DNA from: Ctenosaura bakeri
Taxonomy: Eukaryota; Chordata; Lepidosauria; Squamata; Iguanidae
Direction: 5' to 3'
Length of the DNA: 64,000 nucleotides
NCBI GenBank assembly: GCA_948474755.1
Contig: CAOLHI010000741.1
Location: 620,001-684,000, forward strand
Shown piece by piece: positions 46,951 to 58,256 of this stretch. The position numbers and the translations under genes were made by a program. The notes beneath the pieces are model-generated. The model had not been told where the DNA came from, searched no databases, and saw only the letters and a program-made list of their open reading frames with translations. How positions within the stretch are numbered: the stretch's first letter is position 1; the number at the start of each line of letters is the position of its first letter.

Positions 46951-47299
46951 GGTCATCCAAAGATGGTAACAGATTTAATAGTATTTCCAACTATTGGTAA
47001 CCTGCGTCCCTCCAAGTAAACCCAACCAGTGTAATGAATGGCAAAGAATGACGGGACTCCAGAAATATCTGGAGGACTACACTTTGTCATCTCCTACTGT
47101 AAACCTTTCATTTAGTAGGAACATGTCATATAGAACAGACCAAACATTGTTTCCTTAAGCAAATGAATCATCGAGCAGCATTAGTACTTTCCTTTTTGTT
47201 TGAACATCAGTTGATTGGCCCTCACTCAGTTCATTACTGATTTCAGATACCACTTCAACCCTTCCACCATCACATTTGACTCTGATGTAGAAAAACAAT

Positions 47300-47520
47300 A
47301 GATGTCATCTATTGCTAGACAAGATGGCATCACCATATTGGTAACGCCACTCTTAAAATCATTGGATCCACTACTACATCAGTTTGATAAAAATGTTAAA
47401 TGCCATGGGGAGGGGGAAGAGATTCAAGAGGCTACAAATGTGCTTAATGGGTGCCTGGATATGATAATAGCTTGGATGGAAGCCAGTAGACTGAATCTGA
47501 GAGGTCCTGCAGGCAGGGCA
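47300..47520 (+). mobile_element. L2-like LINE RT C-terminal fragment
   Basis: The plus-strand frame from 47302 reads EEIQEATNVLNGCLDMIIAW then MEASRLNL, matching the L2 pattern of a short helix followed by 'WM..n.LkLN'. It is in the opposite orientation to the L2 piece 350 bp upstream. The remainder of the 149-codon frame is unrelated. Confidence 0.55.
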
Positions 47521-48705
47521 AAAGGATCAAAATGCTGCTGCAGTTCTTGGGGTTCTTTCAAATATCTAAACTACCTATCTATTATCCTGGACTATTTTCT
47601 GGCTTTTCCTGGCACCAGGTGTAACATTTTATTCCCAACCTCAAGTGAGTTTCTTTTATCACAAGACATATCTAAACAATATGTTCCCTTCTCCTCTCCT
47701 CCTTCTTTCCATTTATTTATTGTTTTCAGTGAGACAGCACTTCTGCACTAAAACTCTTTTATCCAAATAAAAAAGAAAGAAGCAAAGAATTTTAGAAAGG
47801 AAAAATTGTCCTTCAAATCATAGGACCATCTCAGCAAATCAAGCCCTGGCTTTAAAAACTTCAGGGAAAGTCTTAGTGCAGATGCAAGAAATAGCTGCAT
47901 GTGCTACAAACTAAAGAATGGAACAAGTGAGCACAGAAGGGATAATAAGCAGCCACACCACCACCTATAATGTAATAACTCTCACTTCTTTAGAGCCCTA
48001 AATCTTGAAAAAGTGAGGGCACTGTTGGTAAACAACCTCCAGTTTCCCAGGTTAAAGAATATGGTCACCAGTATTTTGATTGTAGAATTATACAAAGCTC
48101 AAGTCCATATTTCTGCATTCTGTACTAGTCTTAAAAGAAGTGCTTTTTGGTAGTGTTTATTAAAAGTACTGGTACTTTTGAATCAGTAAATGGCTCAGGA
48201 CCCAAATACCTGAGAGAACATCCCCCCCCCGCCCATATCAATCTTCCTATGTATTAATATGAAGGAGTTCTACAAGACTTCTTTGAGTCCTCAGGTCTCC
48301 CACTATATAGGAAAAGCAGGGAACAAGAGAAACTGATTTGATCAGGTGCTCCAAGCTTTCATGTCTGGACTGAAATATGTAACATACTTATTAAGTAAGA
48401 ATTCTTCTTGGACACAAAACATGCATAGGATCACACTGCTAAGTATCTGTAACAGCATTTACATCCATCACACATAAACTTTGCCTCTCATTTCTCTTTT
48501 CTTTCTTCTCTGCCATCTAATTTTAAATAAGACATATGAGATCAGTCCCCCTCCCCCACCATTTGATTATGTTTTAGAACATTCTGCACATCCATTATGC
48601 CATCTATCTAATCACAGTAATTTAGGAAGGTATCTGAATAGGTAACAAATATGGGGAAAACAGATTTTGAGGTCACTTGGGAGTGTTCTTGGGGCAGAAT
48701 AAAAG
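47521..48705. other. No gene seen
   Basis: Unassigned AT-rich DNA; a C9 run at about 48223-48231. Confidence 0.4.
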
Positions 48706-48893
48706 AACCAGTGTGATATAGGGATTTGAGCGTTGGACAAAGACCTCAGAGATAAGGGTTCTATTTCTTGCCTGTTCATGGAAACCTACTGAGTGACCTT
48801 GAGTGTGTCACACACTCTCAGCCCCAGAAAACCCTATGATATGTTTGCTTTAGGGTATCTATAAGTCAGAAACAACTTGAAGCCACACAACAA
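48706..48893 (+). mobile_element. Sauria-type SINE
   Basis: Head words AACCAGTGTGATATAGGGAT and GAGCGTTGGACAAAGACCTC, body CTACTGAGTGACCTTGAG, and tail TATAAGTCAGAAACAACTTG with GAAGCCACACAACAATG. Near full length, diverged. Confidence 0.82.
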
Positions 48894-50166
48894 TGAGCTT
48901 GGGGGAAATGGATCTGGTAGTGGAAACGTTTGGAGGCTGGATATGGCTAGCTAATGACTTTGAGAAAACTTTTTGGGGACTGAACTTTTGGGGACTGAAA
49001 TTTTAGAGTAATTTAAAGATGATGCAGGGAGTGGATTGTTTGGTTTCTTTTTTGTAAGAGTGGTACTGTGAGCAGAAAAAATTGCCTCAAATGTGGGATT
49101 GCTTTTCTGTTATTTGACAAGAGACTTTCCCAGCACTTTTTGTATTTATGATTCAGCATGACCTGTGCCTACCAGTTTGCCATTTGCGTGCAAATAAAAG
49201 TCATTTGGGCTTTCCCTACAGTGACTGCTCCCATTTTACCCCACCAGCCTCAGTAAATGTGAGCCACCACTGCAAGTACTTTGTCCAAAAATGGAGGTTC
49301 CAGATCCAAGTATGAGCTACTAGAAACTTCTGCAAGAGTTGCTGATGGCAGCATGTTTTCATTCCTATGGTTCACATGTATTTTAAGAACAGAAACAAAA
49401 AAAAATTCTATTTTAGCTGCTTTATTTATCAAATTTAAAACATTATGACAACAAACCCCTCCCCTACTGCCCTTCCATCACCCCCCAGTAATACAGACAA
49501 GAACAGAGAGGAGAAAATAAGAATCACATGGAATTGCTTCATGTTCAGTTCTGCTATGATTATTAATGATAACATAATAGTACTAAAATCAAATAGCTCA
49601 AAATGCTATTTTTCAACCCAGGAGGCTTATGTTGGACGAACTCATCCAAGTCTCCCGCTCCCCAGCTCCTCTTGGTCCTACTTCTTACAATGCAAATAGC
49701 TGAAAGTTGTTGCAATTGAAATTTTGTACACAGAAAACATTTGAAAGACATTCCATGCCCTTCTTTAGTGCCCTGATGTTTGGCTTCCTGTCAGTCTGCC
49801 CTCCCTAACAGCTGTCTGAAGGGGGACCCCAAACAGAGCCCTATCATAATGGCTGCTGAGCAGAAGACTCCTGCTCAGAGCAAATGGCTGAGCTCATACA
49901 TCCTTGGCAAGCCTTTCTTACTCTGCAGCCCCCCCGCCTTGCTTTTTGACTCTGCTGATGCCCTTTGGGACTCCCATTCAGTGGAAAGAGGCTTCAGCAA
50001 ATCTGCAGCCTCTTCCTCTGGCAAACATCTCACCCCCCTGGGGTACATACGCCAGGATTTATGCCAGAGGAAGCTGGCAGCAAGCCAAGGAGAGTGCGAG
50101 CCCATGTTTTTCGAGTGGCTCCGTGCCAGTTGAAAGAATGTGTTTTCCAGATGCTTAATGTATTTC
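48894..50166. other. No gene seen
   Basis: TTTTGGGGACTGAA is duplicated in tandem near 48970-48998. Frames of 76-117 codons at 49780-50158 on both strands overlap one another and show no domain; I do not call a gene. Confidence 0.4.
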
Positions 50167-50232
50167 AGGCTGCAATCCTACCCACTTGCCTAGAAGTAAA
50201 CTCCATATAAACAGGCTTACTTCTGAGTAGAC
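50167..50232. repeat. Small foldback repeat ('GCAATCC...GGATTGC')
   Basis: GGCTGCAATCCTACCCACTT and, at the far end, TAGACATGTAATGGATTGC are inverse-related around TTACTTCTGAGTAGAC. A half copy (AAGTAAGTGTGTATAGGATT then GCAGCCC) lies at about 62190-62218. This is a frequent squamate interspersed repeat. Confidence 0.6.
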
Positions 50233-51236
50233 ATGTAATGGATTGCTCTCTTATGTTAGCATTTGGCAGCCTTAAACAATCTCTGAAGCCACCAAGAGGA
50301 ACAGTGCTGTGCCTAAAAATGGCTCGTCCTCATTCTTTTTCAGCAGGTTTTAATCCAGCATCAGTCCTATGTAGAGCAGACCCATTGCAAATAGTAAAAA
50401 TTGTTAGTAGTTTATTACTAATAATTCCTTTTCATTTCAATTGGTCTAATATAAGTAGAGTTAACCCTAGGTCTAATATTCGATATCTCACATTTCTTTA
50501 CTGTGGTATGGAAGGCAGGCTACAGTTCAGTGCAGCTTGAGGATTTTGTTCAGTCTGTATTTTAAAGCGAACAATCTTTAATTTTTATCTACCACATTGT
50601 TATGTGAATCAGAACTCAACTTTTCCTTTTTGCAGTTCTACAAATTTTGTTATTGGCTCAAAAATATATAACAGTTATTGGCTCAAAAATATCTATCAAA
50701 ACTCATTTTAGGTTATATAGAAAAATCCACAGTTTTAATTTGAAAACCATTAAAAAATGTGTATTTCATGAAAAATGCATTAAAACTAATGTGATTTGAT
50801 GTGTGTGTTTTTTACACAAGCTAACTCGCAGATTGATTGAGAAATGTAATGGAGGGATTTAATGAATACACATGTAAAACTGACAGTCTGCAAATGGACG
50901 GATCTGTCCATCTCTGTTAGAACCAATAAAATAAGTATAAAATCAACTCAGATCTATAAATCACACTTGCAAAAATAGTGTATTAAAATATTTTTCTCGT
51001 ACTGGTGTGTAAGTGTTCTAAAAAGAAAGAAACATATTTAGGTCTCAAATATTTCAATTTTTAATAAAACTAAGATGGATAGCATCTGGATTCTTCAAAG
51101 CCATTATGTTTTCCAGAACTGGAAGAAAAGTTTCTAGAAGCCAAAACAGTCTGCCCTTCATCAGCAATCACTTGCTCTACTGTATAGTTGGACAGTTAGA
51201 TCTTTAGAGGTGAGGAGTATGTGATCTCAGTGCATA
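50233..51236. other. No gene seen
   Basis: AT-rich DNA. GTTATTGGCTCAAAAATAT is repeated with a 25-bp period at 50649 and 50674. Confidence 0.5.
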
Positions 51237-51383
51237 GGCCATTTCCGCACTAGCTTGTCATAGTGCTATTATTCCACTTTCCAACATCCTATGGAATCCT
51301 GGGGTTTGCAGTTTAGGGAGGGGATTCCATAGGATTTTGAAAGTGGAATGATAGCACTATGACAGGCTAGTGTGGAAATGACC
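51237..51383. mobile_element. Palindromic MITE (GGCCATTTCC ends)
   Basis: Ends GGCCATTTCCGCACTAGC and GCTAGTGTGGAAATGACC are inverses. Arms carry TATTCCACTTTCCAACATCC and its inverse TTTTGAAAGTGGAATGATAG. The centre is shortened, leaving 147 bp. Flanks are ATA and AGA, one mismatch from a 3-bp duplication. Confidence 0.82.
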
Positions 51384-52432
51384 AGAGGGTTCATCATTTG
51401 TAGTGAGTAGAAGTGAGTGTGATTCCTCAAGTTTTCCCTCAGGAAAGCAGAAAATAGCACTACACTGAATTTATTGAAAGTAAAAACACAAAGACTTATT
51501 GTGTGGTTTCCTTAAAAATAAAACTATTAACATTTTTTTTAAAAAAAAATACACAGATCAGTTAATTATTTGTTCAAATAGTCAGAGTCTGGCCAGGGGC
51601 TGCATAATGTTACTTCAGGAACTTGGTCCAATCTGTGGAGCAACAGGTTTTCTGTATCTGTGATAAATAAGTGCGCCTACTAATCATGAGGAAATTGCAC
51701 ATGACAGATTGTGAAGCATGCTTGATCACAATGGAGAAATTAGCTTGTGGATACTGACAAAGGCACATAGATTTTATTTTACTACTAACATTTACAAAAG
51801 GGCATAATTGTTGATTATACCAATCTCTAACACTCCACTTGTAAACTATTCTCTTATAATTTCAATAATACTAACACAGCAAAAGGGAAAATATGGAGGC
51901 AGGGAGTTATACTTTCCTAAATAAGAAGTACATAGGGCATTAGCGAAACAGCAAGGTCACAGTGGTAATGTTTTTTGTCATGTGTGAGGAGCAAAAGTGA
52001 TGAATTTAAAGCAATATCAGAAGAAAGAAAAAGTGACTACATCGACCAGTTTTGATGAAGTAGAAAGCTGAGGGCTTCCCTCCGTAGTCTGAAATTCAAG
52101 ATACCATTGGCTACTTTAAGTTCTCCAGGCTCCTAGTCAATCAGGGATAATCTCCTTGGTCTGGGTAGGAACAAAGACCATAGTATGCACAGCAGTTTTC
52201 TGCACCAAGGAGATCATGGATGGCATAAGTAGATGATGAGAGACAGGCTAAGCCATGATTAGGAACATCTACATAGTATGGAATAGAAGAAATGAAGAAA
52301 AGTTTCTTCTTAAACTCAGACTAACCTGAGAAAAATAAGCCAATATAAGATGAAAGAATGAACACCCTGAGCACTCCATACTCCAAAATACAACTGTTGA
52401 AAGAGATTTGGAACTGAGAACAGTGAAACAAA
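51384..52432. other. No gene seen
   Basis: AT-rich unassigned DNA leading up to the sharp GC rise at 52.43 kb. Confidence 0.4.
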
Positions 52433-53083
52433 GGCCCTTTCCGCACTGAGGCTTCTAGCGCAAGCGGGGGAGGCCGGCAAGCGCAAGAAGGCTCGTCCGG
52501 GAGGCTGCCGCTTCCCCCTCCTTCCTTCCGCAGGCGAAGGAACCAGCGGGGAAGCGGCACCGAAGGAGGCTTGCCGCGCAAGCCGCCCTCCCCCGTGCGA
52601 AGCGGGAGACCTCGCGCCGGATTCCCACCCCGCGCGCGCGCGCGAAACGGGCGACGTCACGCCAGATTCCTCCCCCCGCGCGCGCCGGATTCCTCCCCCC
52701 GCGTGCGCCGGATTCCTCCCCCCGCGCGCGCGAAGCGGGCGGCGTCGCGTCCCCCCCGCGCGCGCGCGCTCATGAAGCGGGCGGCGCGTCCGTCGCGCTA
52801 CCTCCCCACCCCGCTCCTTCCTTCCGCAGGGGCGGAGGGAAGGAAGCACGAACCGGCCGGCTCCCGGAGGCTCCGCACGAAAGGTAAGTGTGGGTGGGCT
52901 CCGGGAGCGTTGCGCGAGCGCGGGGTGATTTTCACTTGTACGCAAAAATCAAAAAACCCGCACTCGCGCCGCTTCAGCCCCGTGAGCCGGGCGGAAGTGG
53001 GAGTGCGTCGTGCGGAGCGACACTCCCACTCCCGCGAGGCTCACGGGGCTATCGCGCGCACAAAGGCCCATGCGAAAAGGGCC
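52433..53083. mobile_element. CpG-dense MITE-like element with splice-donor word
   Basis: Ends GGCCCTTTCCGCA and, inverted, GGCCCTTTTCGCA match at 12 of 13 positions and resemble the other GGCC-type MITEs. Flanking trimers AAA and CTC do not match. The 651-bp body is extremely CpG-rich. From 52870 its right part is related to the right part of the 17.1-kb element: both have CTCCGCAYG then AGGTAAGT (here 52882-52889). CGCACTCGCGCCGC and AGTGGGAGTGCG with ACTCCCACTCCCG form internal inverted repeats. A 23-bp tandem repeat lies at 52661-52723. Long frames on both strands (200 and 209 codons) are compositional. A real CpG-island promoter is the alternative. Confidence 0.7.
52661..52723. repeat. 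23-bp GC-rich tandem repeat
   Basis: GCCRGATTCCTCCCCCC starts at 52661, 52684 and 52707, exactly 23 bp apart, with CGCG-rich spacers; a fourth related unit starts at 52616. Confidence 0.9.
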
Positions 53084-55027
53084 CTCGCCTCTTCTTTTAA
53101 GGCAGACCAAACTGATAAAGATAAAATGGTGAAAATAAAAATATGGATAGAGGCAACAGAGGTGGGAAAATGAGTGGAAGGGAGCTAACTAAATCTTGGA
53201 TGTGCCTGGCTCAAGATCTTGGCATTGCTTGGCACAATGCCTTTGGCATTTAAGTTGGCTTGTAAGAAGAGTGAACAATTGAGTTTAAAGCCAACAATCT
53301 GTAGTTACACCCATTCCCATTGTGATATGTGGCTCTGTGCTGCCCTCTGTAGCTACAGATCTGCAGCTGCATACTCAATGTAGAGATCCTTTTAGTATGT
53401 CAGTGAGACACTTAAGCTGTATACTCAGTGTAATTTGGTGGCACCCGTACCCTCTAACATTTCACTGATTTAAAGAATAAAACAAAACAGGACATGTGTG
53501 GCCAAGCAACCAAGGTGTATGTGGTCAACATGGTAAAAGTTGTTAATGAGAAAGAACACACAACCTAGGAGAGGTTGCTGCAGTTTGTTTTTGCCTAAGC
53601 CTACTGCGAAGGGCAAGACTAATCCTTCCTCCTGTCCTCTCCTCCCTGCTGAATTAATCAAGTTCAAATTGAGTTTTAAAAGCTGCTGAAAATTTGGAGA
53701 ACAGAGGATTAATTGGGACTGTCCCAGCTGAATCAGGCAGTTGGATGGTATGGGTACCAGTGAAGTTAATTCTGCATACATGCAGCACTGCATGCTTCAG
53801 AACTGTAAAGCACTCTCTGAGTATACAAAGGAGCAAAACAGTTCAGGTAGAAGAGGGGAAACTTGGGCATGAGGGTCTAGCCCCAGAGGAAGAGAAAGTA
53901 CTCAGATTGGACTACTGGGAAATAGCAACAAGTATGCCAGGTAAACTTCAGTGGGATTTTAGAAGAACACAACGCCACAAGATTTGTGTATATTGGGATC
54001 TGTTCAATACTCTCCTCTGAGTGTGACCAGACTGAAGGACATTAGAGAGCACAAATGTAATAACAACTTTAGGCATAAAGAAAAGTTTCAACAAATTGTT
54101 TCTTTGACTTTTTGATTAAATTTGAGTTGGCTGATCCAAGAGAAGAAAACACATCTTTCTTAGATAGGGACTCCTAGGACAAAAGAGGCTACAAGGGTAA
54201 ACTTGACAATGCTTTAACCTACTGAACTGTCTGGAAGTTGAAGAAATATTAGGACAGGACTAAATTTCTTGTCAGAATTTTAGATTCATCAAAATAGGTT
54301 GAGCCCATGGTGCTGCCACAGGGTGTATGTACCCACTTGACTGGCTGTTAACCTGGAGTTTATTCATATTACACAGCTATAGCATTTTGCTACCACCTTA
54401 TCTGGCATGACTTCATCCTGTTGAATAACAGGATTTGAAGCCTAGTAAGGTATGCTCTTGTGAACTAGAGATCTAGGATTCCTTAGAATGAAGCCACAGT
54501 AGTTAAAGTAGCATATAAGTGCTATAATTGTGCAGTGTGAGCACACCCCGGGGAGGCATTTGTCTTTTCCTTACATTTCCATTGTCCATATATCCACATG
54601 AGGTCAACTCTCTTCATTTTCATTTGTGTCTAAAATTCATAGGTCATGAACCTTAAAAGTACCAAGTACTAGATGTTTGCACATTTTACCATAAGGGTCT
54701 TTTCTATCCTTCCTGCCATGATTTTCCTGCTCATGCAGCCTTCAAAACCTGCTAAGTAAATATGTGCATTGTGACCGAGCTTCTCAATAACATAAACAAT
54801 GAGGATTGACTGGGGTGGGGGAACTGGAAAAAATTACTGGAATGTGGTGGTCCAGAATGAGACCTGGGACCCAATTAGCTTGCATAATCTTTCTTGGGAG
54901 TATTATTCATTAATTATGTTTGACAGCTGTTGTAGAACTAGTGAATTGTAAATGAGAATTGTAATGATATACAAAATTCTGTATTACAAAATGCTGAAGA
55001 TTTTTAGCTGATGTCTCCTTACTGCAA
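53084..55027. other. No gene seen; worn MITE at 54.34-54.55 kb
   Basis: 54340-54555 has inverse-related ATTACACAGCTATAGCATTT and AAGTGCTATAATTGTGCAGT ends, like the second palindromic MITE family. The rest is unassigned; a 107-codon minus-strand and a 108-codon plus-strand frame near 53.5-54.0 kb carry no recognisable motif. Confidence 0.45.
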
Positions 55028-55227
55028 GGCCATTTCTGCCCTGCAGTTATAGAGCTATTATTCCACTTTCAACATCCTGTGGAATTCTGGGGTTTGTAGT
55101 TTACTGAGGCCAAAGAGCTCTCTGGCTGAGAATTCTAGATGCCTCTCCCTAAACTGCAAACCCCAGGATTCCATAGGAGGTTGAAAGTGCAATAATAGCA
55201 CTATAACAGTGTAGGGAAGAAATGGCC
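55028..55227. mobile_element. Palindromic MITE, 3-bp duplication CAA
   Basis: Ends GGCCATTTCTGCCCTGCA and TGTAGGGAAGAAATGGCC are inverses, with CAA on each side (55025-55027, 55228-55230). Arms carry ATTATTCCACTTTCAACATC and GAGGTTGAAAGTGCAATAAT. The 60-bp centre is shared with the 29.6- and 62.2-kb copies. No coding capacity. Confidence 0.87.
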
Positions 55228-58216
55228 CAAGAGAAAGAAGGACTGAGGCCCAAGTGATGGTGATTCTATGATGAGGGAAATAAAGCTGAGGGTTATCAAA
55301 GGGATCAAGTAGTGCCCACAACGGGGAGGAAGTGAACAAGAGGGATTGGGGTGGGCAGCATCTAAAGAAGCCACAGGTAAAATATAAAGCCTCCAACAAT
55401 GGTGGCAGCAGCTGGAAACAGAGACTCAGAGGTGAATCAGCCCACTGCAGCCTCAGCTGCTCAGAGTACCAGCTCTACCTCCATGGCCTGGGCGAGGAGA
55501 CCAACAAATTCTTCACAAATTCCTCTGCCTCAAGAACAACTGTCGACCATTTCCTGATTGGCTGCCAAGGGGTACATGATGCAGGGGGGTGCACATTGTG
55601 AGGTCAGTGACTGTGTGTTTCTGAACCACCACAAAGAGTCAAGGAACCTTGAAAGAACCAACAAACTTCCAGGGTCTGGGGCGGGGGGAAATCACTAGGG
55701 CTGGAACCTGCTCTTGCTGACTCTGCAAACCACTATGACTGTAGGCAGCTTTGAAGCTTCCTTTCAGTTTTCAATTTTTGATCTCAAATATTTCACCCTG
55801 GATGAGGCAAAGCAAACAGACCCAGGCAAGATCTAGGCAGTAAGAAGGAAATTGGAACATGCTGTCTTCTCAAGCTGCATTATTAGTTATGTAACAGAAC
55901 AAACTTGTACTGGTTTGCTCAGGAAATTCTATCTGTTTTTCCTAAAGTCTTTGCCGCATTTATCACTCTTCCTATATTTCAATTCACATACAGTGAACAT
56001 GTGTAAAGGGGAATGGGATTTCTTTGGCAAACTCCATACTTCCATTCCTCAACTTCCAATGTTTGGCATACCCTTCATCTGTCCCAATTTGGCTGGGGAA
56101 ACAAGCACTGTTTTTCCACCCTTGTCTCTTAGACTGAGGGATCACTTCCATCAACCTCCAGTTCTGTCCGGAATCACTTCCATCAACCTCCAGTCACATT
56201 AGTGCCCAGTTCATGATGGTGGTTAAACCTAATAGTCAGAGGTAATATTGACAATCTACTTACGCATTCTTAAGATTCAGGATATTTATACAGAAATTGA
56301 GCAGACTCTTTCAGTACTCTTTTAGACTATTTATTATAAGTATTCATAGACACAGACATATCCCTTAGGGAGAAACACAGATATAGCATGGTCTGAGCAG
56401 TGAAGCTTCATTATATTCCATTACATGTAAGGCATCATTATATTATATCATATCATATGGCCATCAAACTACTACCCTTTCACCAGGTACATTACATATA
56501 CTTTATGTCTCTATTTATCTCTTTAACAGGCTTGTAATAATTAACCATTAAACATAAAAACATAGCTTTTTATCCATCAGCAGTATGAGCAGCAGCAGGT
56601 TTTTCTATAATTTCATGGTTTCCCATAGTGTCTGCTAGGGCATTATGCAGACATTTCATAAAGGCTTTTCTTGTACATGTACAGAGTTCTGTCCCTTGTA
56701 TTCTGTCCTTAACCATCTTAATAATATAACTTACCCTATAATCCATTCAGGTATACATTCTCATCTGTTTGAAGAATTACATGTTCCTTTGACTAGACAG
56801 GCATTCAGAGCTTATTCTCCTGTCACTATTTCCCATATTTTGCTCCTTTACTTCTGCCTTCAGGAGCAGATGATAACCAGGGAGCTCATATGCCATTCTG
56901 TCGATGAGAGTCTCTGCCAGGGCATTTGGTCTCATGTGAATTCTGTAAGCAGTGGTTCTGCCAGCTGAGAAGTTATTTCTGCCCAGCATATAGTTAATAC
57001 TGTTGGCTGATTGCTTCAGTGCTGCATTCTTTGTGCTGTGTGTGAGTTTTCATTCATTAGGACAGGGAGATGGAGAAAATAATCAAACCTTAGAAAGTGC
57101 ATTGGGCTATTCTAGAAGTTGTGAATCAGAAAGTAACTGTTTCAAGCTCCTTGAAATGTCTATGATTCAATGCGATTGTACCATATTCTCCTACAAATCT
57201 TTCATAAGCACACCTGCCCACACACAAAAAGCCCCCAGACATGTAGAAATGCATACCTATAGAAAGAAACTCTACTATAGTGTATATAGCAAGAGTGTCT
57301 GTTGATTAGCAATGAATTGTACTTTCTGTTAACCTGTCAGATCAGACATCTACTATGTGGGAAGAAAGCTAGCTGGTGTTTATGATTTTGAGTGGAAATC
57401 CTGTGAGCAAGAAAGAGGTAAAAAGAAAATCTTTCGTTCTCAACCACTTCACTCTGATGGAGAAATGGAGACTGGAGAACAAGATGGCAAAGAAAAAATA
57501 GTTGTAACTGTCAAGTCATAACAAATTCTTTCAAAACCACTATTTCTTTCATTGTGCCATGTTTCCTTAATCACACTGTCTTTCAGACACCCTGCGGTTC
57601 TGTGGACATGCATATGAAAGCCAATTCATTATTCCCACAAAGTCATCACCATTTATGTTCCATGATATTTTAAAAAACTAGACTGAATTCCTACACCTGA
57701 GGAACAAACCTGCGGATTGCCTTCCTAAACGTGGCCATCTGTTCAACTGGCCAGATGCCCACTTACAATGTACATTTCACTAGATAGTTTTGTTACACCT
57801 GAGGTACTAATGCAGCACACTGTTTAGTGCCATATGTCATATTTTCTTCAAAAGAAGTCCCAGTTTTAGTCAAGCTATATAAAAATATGTCAGTGTAATG
57901 CTTTCTACTAAAGATCTACCACACTGGTTTACTTGTTTGTTTGTTTTTTTTTAAACTAAGCTGGGTAGGTATAAATAAAATTTAGAAACTACAAAAAAGT
58001 TAAATACTCAAGCTTTAAAGGCACATTAGCTACAACTGCTCAGATTGGTTAAACTAGGGGGTAGTATTGCAAGTAAAGGTAGAGGTAGAAAAGTTAGAAC
58101 CTGTTGCTTTGGTTCTGAGCAGCTGTGACTATTTTGCTATTGAAGCTTGGATGTGGAATTTATTTCTAGTTTCTAAATGTTCTGCATACCTACCCAGCAC
58201 AGGTTTTGAGGGCAGT
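55228..58216. other. No gene seen; one short tandem duplication
   Basis: ATCACTTCCATCAACCTCCA occurs at 56141 and 56173 (period 32). Frames of about 100-116 codons at 55.85-57.3 kb have no family features. Otherwise unassigned DNA. Confidence 0.4.
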
Positions 58217-58217
58217 G

Positions 58218-58254
<37 letters not shown>
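58217..58254. repeat. (TG)n microsatellite
   Basis: About 19 TG units directly upstream of the CR1 5' truncation. Confidence 0.96.

Positions 58255-58256
<2 letters not shown>

Noticed and set aside
52316..53173. Overlapping 200- and 209-codon frames on opposite strands
   Set aside because: Both come from CpG-rich low-stop sequence within the MITE-like island; arginine-proline-alanine composition on both strands and no motif.
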